Origin: an uncultured bacterium
GTDB taxonomy: Bacteria; Pseudomonadota; Alphaproteobacteria; CAISDR01
Length of the DNA stretch: 6,365 nucleotides
Direction: 5' to 3'
Assembly (NCBI GenBank): GCA_903884125.1
Contig: CAISDR010000377.1
Coordinates: 1 to 6,365 of the forward strand
This document shows, one piece after another, positions 1 to 5,893 of this stretch. Within the stretch, counting starts at the first letter, position 1. Each line of letters opens with the position of its first letter. The position numbers were made by a program, and so were the translations under genes. The notes beneath the pieces are model-generated. The model saw only the letters and a list, made by a program, of their open reading frames with translations, did not search any database and had not been told where the DNA came from.

Positions 1-557
1 CCCGTACGCCGCTGGCCAAAATGGGCTGGCATAGTTCTGACACGGCGCAGATTTATTTTGACGACGTACGTGTGCCGGTTGAATGTCTGATTGGTATCGA
101 AAATCAGGGCTTCACTGGAATCATGCTCAATTTCAATGGCGAGCGTCTGGGGCTGGCATCGGGTGCCAATGCCTTTGCCCGTGTGTGTCTGGAGGAAGCC
201 GCGAATTGGGCGCGCGAACGTCAGACCTTTGGCAAGCGACTGGCGGATCATCAGGTGATCCGCCACAAACTGGCCGAAATGCTGCGCATGATCAATGCGA
301 CCCAGTCCTATCTGGAATTGACCGCCTGGCGTGTGTCCCAGGGCGAAACCCCGGTAGCCGACCTGTCAATGCTGAAAGTACAGGCCACTTTGACCATGGA
401 ATTCTGTGCACGCGAAGCCATGCAGATTTTAGGGGGCAATGGTTATATGCGCGGGTCAAAAGTTGAACGCATATACCGCGAGGTGCGCGTGAATGCGATC
501 GGCGGTGGTTCTGAAGAAATCATGCGTGATCTGGCGGCACGCCAGATGGGGATTTGA
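1..557 (+). CDS. Acyl-CoA dehydrogenase, C-terminal part (5' end outside window)
   Basis: The reading frame is open from the window edge (first full codon at 3) to TGA at 555-557, so the N-terminal domain is missing. The visible ~184 residues are the end of the beta domain (KMGWHSSDTAQIYFDDVRVP) and the C-terminal helical domain of the flavin-dependent acyl-CoA dehydrogenase family, which oxidises acyl-CoA to trans-2-enoyl-CoA. Family marks are RQTFGKRL, the ILGGNGYM segment and a terminal IGGGSEEIMRD. At the place where medium- and short-chain enzymes carry the catalytic Glu (IYEGT type) this protein has Gly. A Glu in NGERLG (codon 141-143) sits where isovaleryl-CoA and long-chain acyl-CoA dehydrogenases keep their base, so that subtype or a related branched-chain/terpenoid acyl-CoA enzyme is likely. 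The substrate cannot be fixed from this fragment. The gene ends 41 nt before queF on the same strand, with no visible terminator between them, but the functions look unrelated. Confidence 0.93.
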   Translation, partial: RTPLAKMGWHSSDTAQIYFDDVRVPVECLIGIENQGFTGIMLNFNGERLGLASGANAFARVCLEEAANWARERQTFGKRLADHQVIRHKLAEMLRMINATQSYLELTAWRVSQGETPVADLSMLKVQATLTMEFCAREAMQILGGNGYMRGSKVERIYREVRVNAIGGGSEEIMRDLAARQMGI

Positions 558-598
558 ACACGCAAAATCGGCCTAGTCAGGTTTCATGCTGATGTTCT

Positions 599-1075
599 AT
601 GCTTGACGTTATGAACGATACCGACACGTCAACCCTTACCCAATTGGGTGGGCGCATCCAGCAGCCGCAAATTCCAAAGGATGCGGTGCTCGAATGCGTG
701 CCTAACCCCAAACCCGATGTGCATTATCTGGTGCGTTTTACCGCACCCGAATTCACGTCTTTATGCCCCATGACAGGCCAGCCTGATTTCGCGCATATTG
801 TGATCGACTATGCGCCGGGGCCGCGACTGGTTGAAAGCAAGTCGCTTAAGCTCTATCTGCAGTCATTCCGCAATCACGGCGATTTTCACGAGGCATGCAC
901 GATTTCAATCGCACAACGGTTGATTGCAGCGGCTGATCCGATCTGGTTGCGCATTGGGGCATATTGGTATCCGCGCGGCGGCATTCCGATTGACGTGTTT
1001 TTTGAACATGGCCAGCGGCCGTCGGGGCTCTGGGTGCCGGATCAGGGCGTACCCACCTATCGCGGGCGGGGTTAG
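599..1075 (+). CDS. queF: NADPH-dependent 7-cyano-7-deazaguanine (preQ0) reductase QueF, short type
   Basis: QueF reduces the nitrile of preQ0 to the aminomethyl group of preQ1 with NADPH, a cytoplasmic step in queuosine synthesis. The 158-residue length fits the single-domain (type I) enzymes of the tunnelling-fold family. The catalytic Cys is C56 (FTSLCPMTGQPDF), with D63 as the general acid and H97/E98 (NHGDFHE) binding substrate. These lie one residue from the C55, D62, H96 and E97 known for Bacillus subtilis QueF. The QueF signature ESKSLKLY starts at residue 79 and the protein ends in the usual VPDQG...YRGRG tail. The start is uncertain: ATG at 599 and the in-frame ATG at 611 are both possible and neither has a good Shine-Dalgarno sequence; the alignment tolerates either. 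The stop is 5 nt before queC, so the two are probably co-transcribed. Confidence 0.96.
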   Translation: MLDVMNDTDTSTLTQLGGRIQQPQIPKDAVLECVPNPKPDVHYLVRFTAPEFTSLCPMTGQPDFAHIVIDYAPGPRLVESKSLKLYLQSFRNHGDFHEACTISIAQRLIAAADPIWLRIGAYWYPRGGIPIDVFFEHGQRPSGLWVPDQGVPTYRGRG

Positions 1076-1080
1076 GGTTC

Positions 1081-1782
1081 ATGTCTGAACATGCACTTGT
1101 TCTGTTTTCCGGGGGGCAGGATTCGGCCACGTGTCTTGCATGGGCCTTGGACCGGTTCGATCTCGTGGAAACCATTGGTTTTGCCTATGGCCAGCGCCAT
1201 GCTGTCGAACTGGACTGCCGCCTGCCTTTGCGAGATAAAATTTCAGCACTCAAACCGGCATGGCGTGCGCGCTTTGGTGCGGACCACATGCTTGATCTTG
1301 CTGTGGTACCCGAACTGGGTCAGACCGCATTGACCAGCGATGCGGAAATCATCATGGGTGCTGATAATCTGCCCACGACTTTTGTGCCCGGTCGTAACCT
1401 TCTGTTTTTCACGGCCGCCGCCGCACTGGCCTATCGGCGCAATATCCGTCATCTGGTGGGTGGCATGTGCGAGACGGATTATTCAGGCTATCCCGACTGC
1501 CGTGACGACACGATCAAGGCGTTGCAGGTGGCGCTGAATCTGGGCATGGATCGGCGCTATGTGATCCACACGCCGCTGATGTGGCTGGATAAGGCGCAGA
1601 CCTGGGATTTAAGCGCTGAACTGGGCGGGGATGATCTGGTTGAGCTGATCCGCACCGACAGCCATTCGTGTTACCTGGGGGTGCGCGAACAGATGCATGC
1701 ATGGGGGGCGGGGTGCGGATCGTGTCCGGCCTGTCAGTTGCGATTGCAGGGATGGGCGCGGTTTCAGCAATCTCGAAAATGA
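1081..1782 (+). CDS. queC: 7-cyano-7-deazaguanine synthase QueC
   Basis: QueC converts 7-carboxy-7-deazaguanine to preQ0 using ATP and ammonia, in the cytoplasm. The 233-residue length is normal. The N-terminus holds the PP-loop ATP pyrophosphatase motif SGGQDS (10-15). FVPGRN (101-106) and ETDYSGYPDCR (131-141) are conserved QueC segments. The structural zinc site is C197 plus the C212-GSC215-PAC218 cluster. All expected residues are present, so it should be active. The ATG at 1081 is 5 nt after the queF stop; the G-rich run at 1065-1071 at suitable distance may serve as ribosome binding site. The 3' end overlaps queE by the four bases ATGA (1779-1782), which suggests translational coupling. 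QueC supplies the substrate of QueF and uses the product of QueE. Confidence 0.97.
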   Translation: MSEHALVLFSGGQDSATCLAWALDRFDLVETIGFAYGQRHAVELDCRLPLRDKISALKPAWRARFGADHMLDLAVVPELGQTALTSDAEIIMGADNLPTTFVPGRNLLFFTAAAALAYRRNIRHLVGGMCETDYSGYPDCRDDTIKALQVALNLGMDRRYVIHTPLMWLDKAQTWDLSAELGGDDLVELIRTDSHSCYLGVREQMHAWGAGCGSCPACQLRLQGWARFQQSRK

Positions 1783-2414
1783 GTTACGCGGTTAAAGAAA
1801 TATTCTACACCCTTCAGGGCGAAGGATCCCAGGCAGGTCGCCCGGCTGTTTTTTGCCGTTTTACCGGATGTAACCTGTGGACCGGGCGCGAGGACGATCG
1901 CGCCACAGCGGTCTGCAAATTCTGTGATACCGATTTTGTGGGCATGGATGGGACAGGTGGCGGACGGTTCGCAAACGCGACCCAGCTGGCACAGGCGATT
2001 GGTGATCATTGGCCGGATCCAGTGCAGGGGCGGCCCTTTGTGGTGCTGACCGGGGGCGAACCCTTGTTACAGGTAGACCGCGCGCTGGTCGAACAGCTTC
2101 ACGCCATCGGATTTGAAATCGCGGTTGAGACCAATGGGACCCAGATACCGCCTGACGGGCTGGACTGGATCTGCGTCAGTCCCAAAGCGGGTGCAGACCT
2201 GGTATTACGCCATGGGAACGAAATGAAGCTGGTCTATCCTCAGGCGGGTGCCGATCCAGCCCTGTTTTGTGACCTGGCCTTTGACCGTTTTCACTTACAA
2301 CCGATGGACGGCCCCGATCAGGCCAGCAATATCAAGGCCGCCATCGCCTATGTGATGGCGCACCCAAAATGGCATTTATCGCTCCAGACGCACAAATTGA
2401 CCGGCATTCGTTAA
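1779..2414 (+). CDS. queE: 7-carboxy-7-deazaguanine synthase QueE (radical SAM)
   Basis: QueE is a radical-SAM enzyme that contracts 6-carboxy-5,6,7,8-tetrahydropterin to 7-carboxy-7-deazaguanine (CDG). The protein has 211 residues, as usual. The opening EIFYTLQGEGSQAGRPAVF and the closing LSLQTHKLTGIR are typical of the family. The [4Fe-4S] cluster cysteines are C31, C46 and C49, spaced CX14CX2C instead of the common CX3CX2C. This is the variant described for Burkholderia multivorans QueE. TGGEP (91-95) is the SAM-binding GGE motif; ETNGT (117-121), SPK (134-136) and LQPMDG (173-178) line the active site in relatives. The start at 1779 is chosen because it begins with the conserved sequence and overlaps the queC stop as ATGA. 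The longer in-frame start at 1668 would run over 115 nt of queC and adds unconserved sequence. No Shine-Dalgarno stands out, which fits coupling to queC. Confidence 0.97.
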   Translation: MSYAVKEIFYTLQGEGSQAGRPAVFCRFTGCNLWTGREDDRATAVCKFCDTDFVGMDGTGGGRFANATQLAQAIGDHWPDPVQGRPFVVLTGGEPLLQVDRALVEQLHAIGFEIAVETNGTQIPPDGLDWICVSPKAGADLVLRHGNEMKLVYPQAGADPALFCDLAFDRFHLQPMDGPDQASNIKAAIAYVMAHPKWHLSLQTHKLTGIR

Positions 2415-2508
2415 GATTTGCAGGCTGACTCAGCTGGTTAGTTCGCACTAATACAGATACCGCGTTGACTTAAGGACAAGCTGCCAGTACCAAAGGCCCC
2501 CGACTAGG
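2415..2508. other. Short intergenic region between queE and tRNA-Ser
   Basis: No gene is visible. It holds a perfect 11-base palindrome GCTGACTCAGC at 2423-2433, whose one-base centre and lack of a T-run make it a poor terminator, and a possible tRNA promoter (listed separately). I see no classical intrinsic terminator for the que genes here. Confidence 0.5.
2465..2493 (+). promoter_or_regulatory. Possible promoter of tRNA-Ser
   Basis: TTGACT at 2465-2470 matches five of six bases of the -35 consensus. After a 17-base spacer comes TACCAA (2488-2493), a weak -10. The tRNA 5' end follows 15 bases later, a plausible distance for a tRNA transcript leader. The weak -10 keeps confidence low. Confidence 0.3.
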
Positions 2509-2601
<93 letters not shown>

Positions 2602-2646
2602 GTTGGATCAAAATTATCTATAAAATCATGTAGTTAGTTCGAGGTT

Positions 2647-2870
2647 TGACCTGAGCTCTTGAGAATCTTCCAAAATTTGGCAGCGCCCGACGACTGAATG
2701 AAGGCGGATCTGAAGGCATCTGGATTTACGTAACAACAGTTATTGGGATGATCCGGGAGTAGGAAGCCAGCCTGATGACGGATGACGTCTGCCGCAAGTA
2801 CGGCATCAGCCAGGGCGTTTTCTGTAAGCGGAAGTCCAGATTTGGCGGGATGGATGTGTTCGAGGTTCGC
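2647..2870 (+). mobile_element. Left-end relic of an IS3-family insertion sequence
   Basis: The relic begins at about TGACCTGAGC (2647), which looks like an IS3-type terminal inverted repeat (many members start TGA-CC). It continues through a ~60-base leader into a decayed OrfA (2710 onward). Similarity fades soon after the GGMDV codons (about 2858); the right end is a rough estimate. No intact OrfB follows on this strand. A related right-end relic lies at 3936-4152 in the opposite orientation. The exact family subgroup cannot be told from this much sequence. Confidence 0.7.
2710..2870 (+). pseudogene. Transposase OrfA of an IS3-family element, N-terminal fragment, broken
   Basis: Plus-strand translation gives the helix-turn-helix protein OrfA of IS3 elements. 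The frame from 2742 reads IGMIRE, then a stop (TAG at 2760-2762, probably from CAG), then EASLMTDDVCRKYGISQG, and then VFCKRKSRFGGMDV. Intact relatives read much like REQEAG...DVCRKHGIS..TFYKWKSKYGGMDV. Upstream, in the frame of 2710, LKASGFT resembles the family start MK.SRFTEEQ, with CTG in place of ATG, a TAA at 2731-2733, and a one-base loss near 2740 before the frame continues. After GGMDV the sequence departs from the family. It is therefore inactive: lost start, at least two stops, a frameshift and a missing C-terminal leucine-zipper part. The minus-strand open frames over it are shadows. Confidence 0.8.
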
Positions 2871-2974
2871 TGTTCTGTGTTTCTCGTTCGATCCTGCCAA
2901 TTTGAATGTTTATCGTGACATCGGCAGAATGCCTTGATGCCCAATCCCTAGAGGCCATCGCTGGAAATATGGAT
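2871..2974. other. Unassigned stretch between the OrfA relic and the epimerase 3' end
   Basis: No gene is recognisable on either strand. It may be further decayed IS sequence or the inner breakpoint of a rearrangement. A plus-strand frame starting with ATG near 2907 runs into the epimerase coding region and has no known likeness, so it is not called. Confidence 0.4.
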
Positions 2975-3898
2975 TTAGAACAAAATAGTTCCTTCCAGGA
3001 AACCGGCAGGACTGTACCTAAAATCGTCTGCTGCAGGGTGAAGGTCAAAAACCAGATCACGATTCATACGGCGTAACATTTCGCCATTTATATTGCTTGA
3101 TGGAAAGATAGCTTCTAGCAGATCAAGCATGGGCGCCAGGAATGGCACGCGCAGGACAAAGGGTTGCCTGCCAAGATACCGAAACAGGCGGTCAATCATT
3201 GACCGATAGCTCAACACTTCCCCGCCACCAAGGTTGTAAGTTTTGCCAAATGTAGCCGGGACATCGACAACATCCAATGCCGCCTTGGCGAGATCCATGG
3301 CTTGAACTGGCTGACGCAAACCCGATGCATCGCCATAGACAGGCAAAACGCCGCAGAACTGAATAACTTTTGCCAGACGCGATATATTCGCATCAAGGCC
3401 AAGTCCATAGATCATTGTCGGGCGAAACAGCGTGGCGTTTGCGCTGCGCGCCAATGCAAAGTATGACTTTTCCGCATCCAGCAATTGATTGATCATCGCC
3501 TGTTCAGCCCGACTTTGCGTTCCCATTTTGCTGAATATTGATGTTGATCCGAACGCGATCACACGATCTATCTCAACAAGTGGAAATTTTGTCCAGGCCT
3601 TGGGAAAAAGCCACAAGGCAGCAGTATGGATCATGATATCCACCTTGCCAGTGAAAGTGGAATCCGGTTCACCATTGAGATCGCATTTGATCCATCGCAG
3701 GCGGGGGTGGGCAAAATCGACGAGCCTCGAATGATACATGCCGCAGACGGTCGCCCCTCTTGCAAGCGCGAATGCAATGACACACAACCCAATTATACCG
3801 CTTGCCCCGGTTACCAAGATAACTCTATTCGCCAATGATTCACTCTTGGTCGTCGCGCTTAGTAGTATATCCAATATTTTACCATGCTGAATCGGCAT
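2975..3898 (-). CDS. Atypical extended-SDR protein, NAD(P)-dependent sugar-nucleotide epimerase/dehydratase-like
   Basis: This 307-residue cytoplasmic protein has an N-terminal Rossmann fold with the dinucleotide motif TGASGIIG (30-37), preceded by ~25 extra residues. Further family marks are HTAALW (91-96), the strand AFGSTSIF (115-122), LFRPTMIYG (157-165), SGLRQPVQAMDLAKA (192-206) and YNLGGGEVLSYRSMIDRLF (221-239). These are typical of nucleoside-diphosphate-sugar epimerases of the extended SDR type. The usual catalytic YxxxK is not found: the region after STS reads SRAEQAM, without Tyr. I recall proteins with STSxFxK...AE and the same GLRQPV segment near polysaccharide genes; this is memory, not a search. 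The exact reaction is unknown. ATG at 3896-3898 has a good Shine-Dalgarno GGGAG eight bases upstream. The gene is alone, flanked by two IS3 relics. The C-terminus (FRYSPAGFLE...) looks complete. Confidence 0.85.
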   Translation of the reverse strand: MPIQHGKILDILLSATTKSESLANRVILVTGASGIIGLCVIAFALARGATVCGMYHSRLVDFAHPRLRWIKCDLNGEPDSTFTGKVDIMIHTAALWLFPKAWTKFPLVEIDRVIAFGSTSIFSKMGTQSRAEQAMINQLLDAEKSYFALARSANATLFRPTMIYGLGLDANISRLAKVIQFCGVLPVYGDASGLRQPVQAMDLAKAALDVVDVPATFGKTYNLGGGEVLSYRSMIDRLFRYLGRQPFVLRVPFLAPMLDLLEAIFPSSNINGEMLRRMNRDLVFDLHPAADDFRYSPAGFLEGTILF

Positions 3899-3900
3899 AC

Positions 3901-3918
3901 GCTTATCTCCCGATAAGC
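3901..3918 (-). promoter_or_regulatory. Hairpin around the Shine-Dalgarno of the epimerase-like gene
   Basis: On the minus strand the sequence is GCTTATC-GGGA-GATAAGC, a perfect 7-bp inverted repeat with a four-base loop. The loop GGGA plus the next G forms the Shine-Dalgarno sequence of the gene starting at 3898. In RNA it would be a hairpin presenting the SD in its loop; in DNA it could be a small operator. The symmetry is directly visible, the function is inferred. Confidence 0.45.
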
Positions 3919-3935
3919 TTCATAAACGCCCATGG

Positions 3936-4152
3936 AACCTGACTCCGGCGGTACAGATGACTTTGCCTCTGTGGTTCCCTGGCTTATGAGTAGTATCCGG
4001 TCATCATTGTTGCCCTATTTTGCTGTGTTACGAACATTGTCGGTGTAAGTCCCTTGATGCTCGTGGTTGGGCGGTTGGTAGTGTACGATTATCCATGCTT
4101 CGATGACCCGATAGGCGTTCGGTCGGCTGTTGAACAGATGTTTGTTCAGGCA
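3936..4152 (-). mobile_element. Right-end relic of an IS3-family insertion sequence
   Basis: On the minus strand the end of a broken OrfB (stop at 3984) is followed by ~48 bases leading to CCGGAGTCAGGTT at about 3936-3948. Read inward this gives AACCTGACTCCGG, which resembles the left-end relic TGACCTGAGCTC at 2647, as expected of imperfect terminal inverted repeats. The inner boundary is unclear: OrfB likeness is good to 4152 and doubtful up to the HD-GYP gene stop at 4231. The element's outer end faces the epimerase-like gene and lies ~38 bp from its start codon. Confidence 0.62.
3984..4152 (-). pseudogene. Transposase OrfB (IS3 family, DDE type), C-terminal fragment, frameshifted
   Basis: Minus-strand translation from 4152 reads CLNKHLFNSRPNAYRVIEAW (to 4093), matching the conserved OrfB segment CLNEHWF.SL..AR.VIEAWR.DYN. 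After W and two codons the frame breaks (about two bases lost at 4086) and the next frame reads YTTNRPTTSIKGLTPTMF, equivalent to the conserved DYN..RPH.SL.GLTP.EF, ending at TAA 3984-3986. The catalytic core upstream is missing, apart from a few doubtful residues between 4153 and 4230, so the gene is dead. The opposite-strand open frame over this stretch is considered a shadow. Confidence 0.75.
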
Positions 4153-4230
4153 CCGCCGGTAGCAGTAATCAATAATGATCAGACCGAGATCAACGCATTC
4201 AAAACCAGCATTCTGAACGAAGCGGCATCT

Positions 4231-5793
4231 TTAATCGCGTCCATCGGACATATCAAAGTTGGCTGGCAATTCGCCTCTAAATTCTTCAACGCACGCCGCT
4301 ACGACATCTCTGTCTAGCGTTTTACCAGCTTCTGAAACGATAATATTTATCGCGGCTTCAATTCCCATTGCTGGGCGATAAGGACGAAAGGAAGAAACCG
4401 ATTCAACAATATCGGCCACAGCCAAGATTTTGGATTCTAGCAGAATCTGATCACCCGTAAGTCCAAATGGATATCCAGAGCCATCAATTTTCTCATGGTG
4501 CTGCCGCACGATGTCCGCCAGTGGCCAGGGAAACGGAATGTCCTTCAGAATTTGATAACCTGTTTCCGGGTGCTCCTTAACCAACATAAATTCAACGGGT
4601 GTCAAACGTCCAGGTTTGGTAAGAATTTCTGCAGGTACGGAAATCTTTCCTATATCATGGACAAGTGCCGCTAATCTGATCGAATGAATCTGATCGCGCG
4701 GCAAATTCAATTTCCCGGCAATTCCGCATGCAATATTGGCAACTTGCTCCTCGTGACCTGCCGTATATGGGTCGCGCCGCTCCATCGTTGCCGCGATTGC
4801 ACCGATTGCACTTTCAAGGGCACGAATGGAACGGGCTTGCGCGGCCTCGCGCTCGATCTGCTCTTCAACAAGGCGTGCGCCATTTCGAATACTTCGAATT
4901 GTAAATCCCAACTGTTCGGCAAGGCGCTCAAAAACTTGAATTGCAATGGGCGTGAACGCATCAATGCGGCCGGAATATACCATCAAAGCGGCCGTATCTT
5001 TTTCTATTGAAAAAGGCACTGAGATCGAGGAATGAATGGCAAAGCTCTCAGCCCTTGCACGCCAGGGACCAAATGAACTTGAAGTCTCACTATTTCGCAT
5101 CTGGCGAATCTGACCACTGCGAATGGCTTGTCCAGTCGGGCCGGTGCCATTCGGACTATTTTCGTCCCAGCTAAGCTCAATTCCGGCAAGATAATTTAGG
5201 GCTGGTCCTGCTGCTGCCGCAATCCGCACTGACTTTTCTGGATCATTTTCGGCAATTCCGATCCAGGCCAGTTGATAGTTTCCATCTGCAACAATCGCAT
5301 CACATGTTATCGCAAAGGCAGCTTTGGTCGTTTTGGATTTCAGCACACCGCTTAGTACAGAGGAATAGGCGTTTAGTGCCCAATTCTGGGTTTCCAGAAC
5401 CGCACGTTCCCTTTGTTGCTCGCGTATATCTCGAAAAATTCCGATGACAACTTCGCCGCCGCTCAACGGCAGGCGACGACTGGAGGATATTTCTACCGGA
5501 ATTTCCTGGCCATCATTTGATAGCAGGTGAAATCCGGATATTATTTTTGGGCTGCCTGCTGCGTCCAGAAACGCCTTGCCCACATGAATTCTTTCATATT
5601 CGGGGTGCAATTCACGCTGATGCATCAGAAGTGCGTCAGACCTTGTCCGTCCCAAAAGTGCGCAGGCCGCTGGGTTCAGATCTACAATAAAGCCGGTTTG
5701 GGCATCAGCGACAAAAACGGCATCGGCTTCATGAAGCCAGAGCAATTCATATAGTTTTGTTCTGTCGCCTTCTGAAATTGCTAAAGTTGTCAC
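4231..5793 (-). CDS. PAS-GAF-HD-GYP protein, predicted cyclic-di-GMP phosphodiesterase
   Basis: This 520-residue soluble protein has no signal peptide or membrane segment. A PAS domain covers about 12-125 (ADAVFVADAQTGFIVDLNPAA...), a GAF domain about 140-305, and a helical linker rich in E/A/R about 305-340. The C-terminal HD-GYP domain covers about 335-510. Metal-site and signature residues are all present: H347 in TAGHEEQ, H379-D380 with K383 in VHDIGK, H408 in KEHPETG, H432-H433, and DGSGYP (437-442), followed by VADIVE and RPYRPA. HD-GYP enzymes hydrolyse c-di-GMP, so this one probably lowers it in response to a ligand or redox cue sensed by PAS or GAF; the cue is unknown. The start codon is GTG at 5791-5793, nearly forced by an in-frame stop at 5818-5820; GGGA lies seven bases upstream. 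No receiver domain or partner kinase is visible. The gene ends beside the OrfB relic yet looks complete. Confidence 0.95.
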   Translation of the reverse strand: MTTLAISEGDRTKLYELLWLHEADAVFVADAQTGFIVDLNPAACALLGRTRSDALLMHQRELHPEYERIHVGKAFLDAAGSPKIISGFHLLSNDGQEIPVEISSSRRLPLSGGEVVIGIFRDIREQQRERAVLETQNWALNAYSSVLSGVLKSKTTKAAFAITCDAIVADGNYQLAWIGIAENDPEKSVRIAAAAGPALNYLAGIELSWDENSPNGTGPTGQAIRSGQIRQMRNSETSSSFGPWRARAESFAIHSSISVPFSIEKDTAALMVYSGRIDAFTPIAIQVFERLAEQLGFTIRSIRNGARLVEEQIEREAAQARSIRALESAIGAIAATMERRDPYTAGHEEQVANIACGIAGKLNLPRDQIHSIRLAALVHDIGKISVPAEILTKPGRLTPVEFMLVKEHPETGYQILKDIPFPWPLADIVRQHHEKIDGSGYPFGLTGDQILLESKILAVADIVESVSSFRPYRPAMGIEAAINIIVSEAGKTLDRDVVAACVEEFRGELPANFDMSDGRD

Positions 5794-5809
5794 GTCATTT
5801 TCCCGGAAG

Positions 5810-5890
5810 TTAAATAACTATCACTTCAAATGACTTCGCAACCACAACAGGGGCCAGTGTCCTCGACAGCTTGAAAGTTGTCAAATCCAT
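5810..5890 (-). CDS. Possible 26-residue leader ORF upstream of the HD-GYP gene
   Basis: An ATG at 5888-5890 with GAGGG six bases upstream opens a 26-codon frame ending with TAA at 5810-5812, 16 bases before the HD-GYP GTG start. The product would start MDLTTFKLSR and end in a hydrophobic FEVIVI. It resembles nothing I know. A perfect -35-like TTGACA lies inside it, which gives a competing reading of the same bases as promoter. Reported only because of the good ribosome site and position; it is quite likely a chance frame. Confidence 0.18.
   Translation of the reverse strand: MDLTTFKLSRTLAPVVVAKSFEVIVI
5856..5884 (-). promoter_or_regulatory. Possible promoter of the HD-GYP gene
   Basis: On the minus strand TTGACA (5879-5884) matches the -35 consensus fully; after 17 bases comes GACACT (5856-5861), a weak -10 with three matches. 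Transcription would start about 55 bases before the GTG codon. Bacteria with relaxed -10 boxes could use this, but it is unproven. Confidence 0.3.
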
Positions 5891-5893
5891 GGC

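Noticed and set aside
1668..1778. Longer queE start adding 37 residues
   Set aside because: The extension lies inside queC coding sequence and is not conserved in QueE; the ATG at 1779 overlaps the queC stop in the usual coupled way.
2634..3060. Three overlapping open frames on the minus strand
   Set aside because: They cover the plus-strand OrfA relic and the epimerase 3' end in other frames; their translations show no family likeness.
4054..4317. Open frame of 87 codons on the plus strand
   Set aside because: It lies opposite the end of the HD-GYP gene and opposite the OrfB relic, both recognised on the minus strand; its product has no known motif and it has a TTG start.
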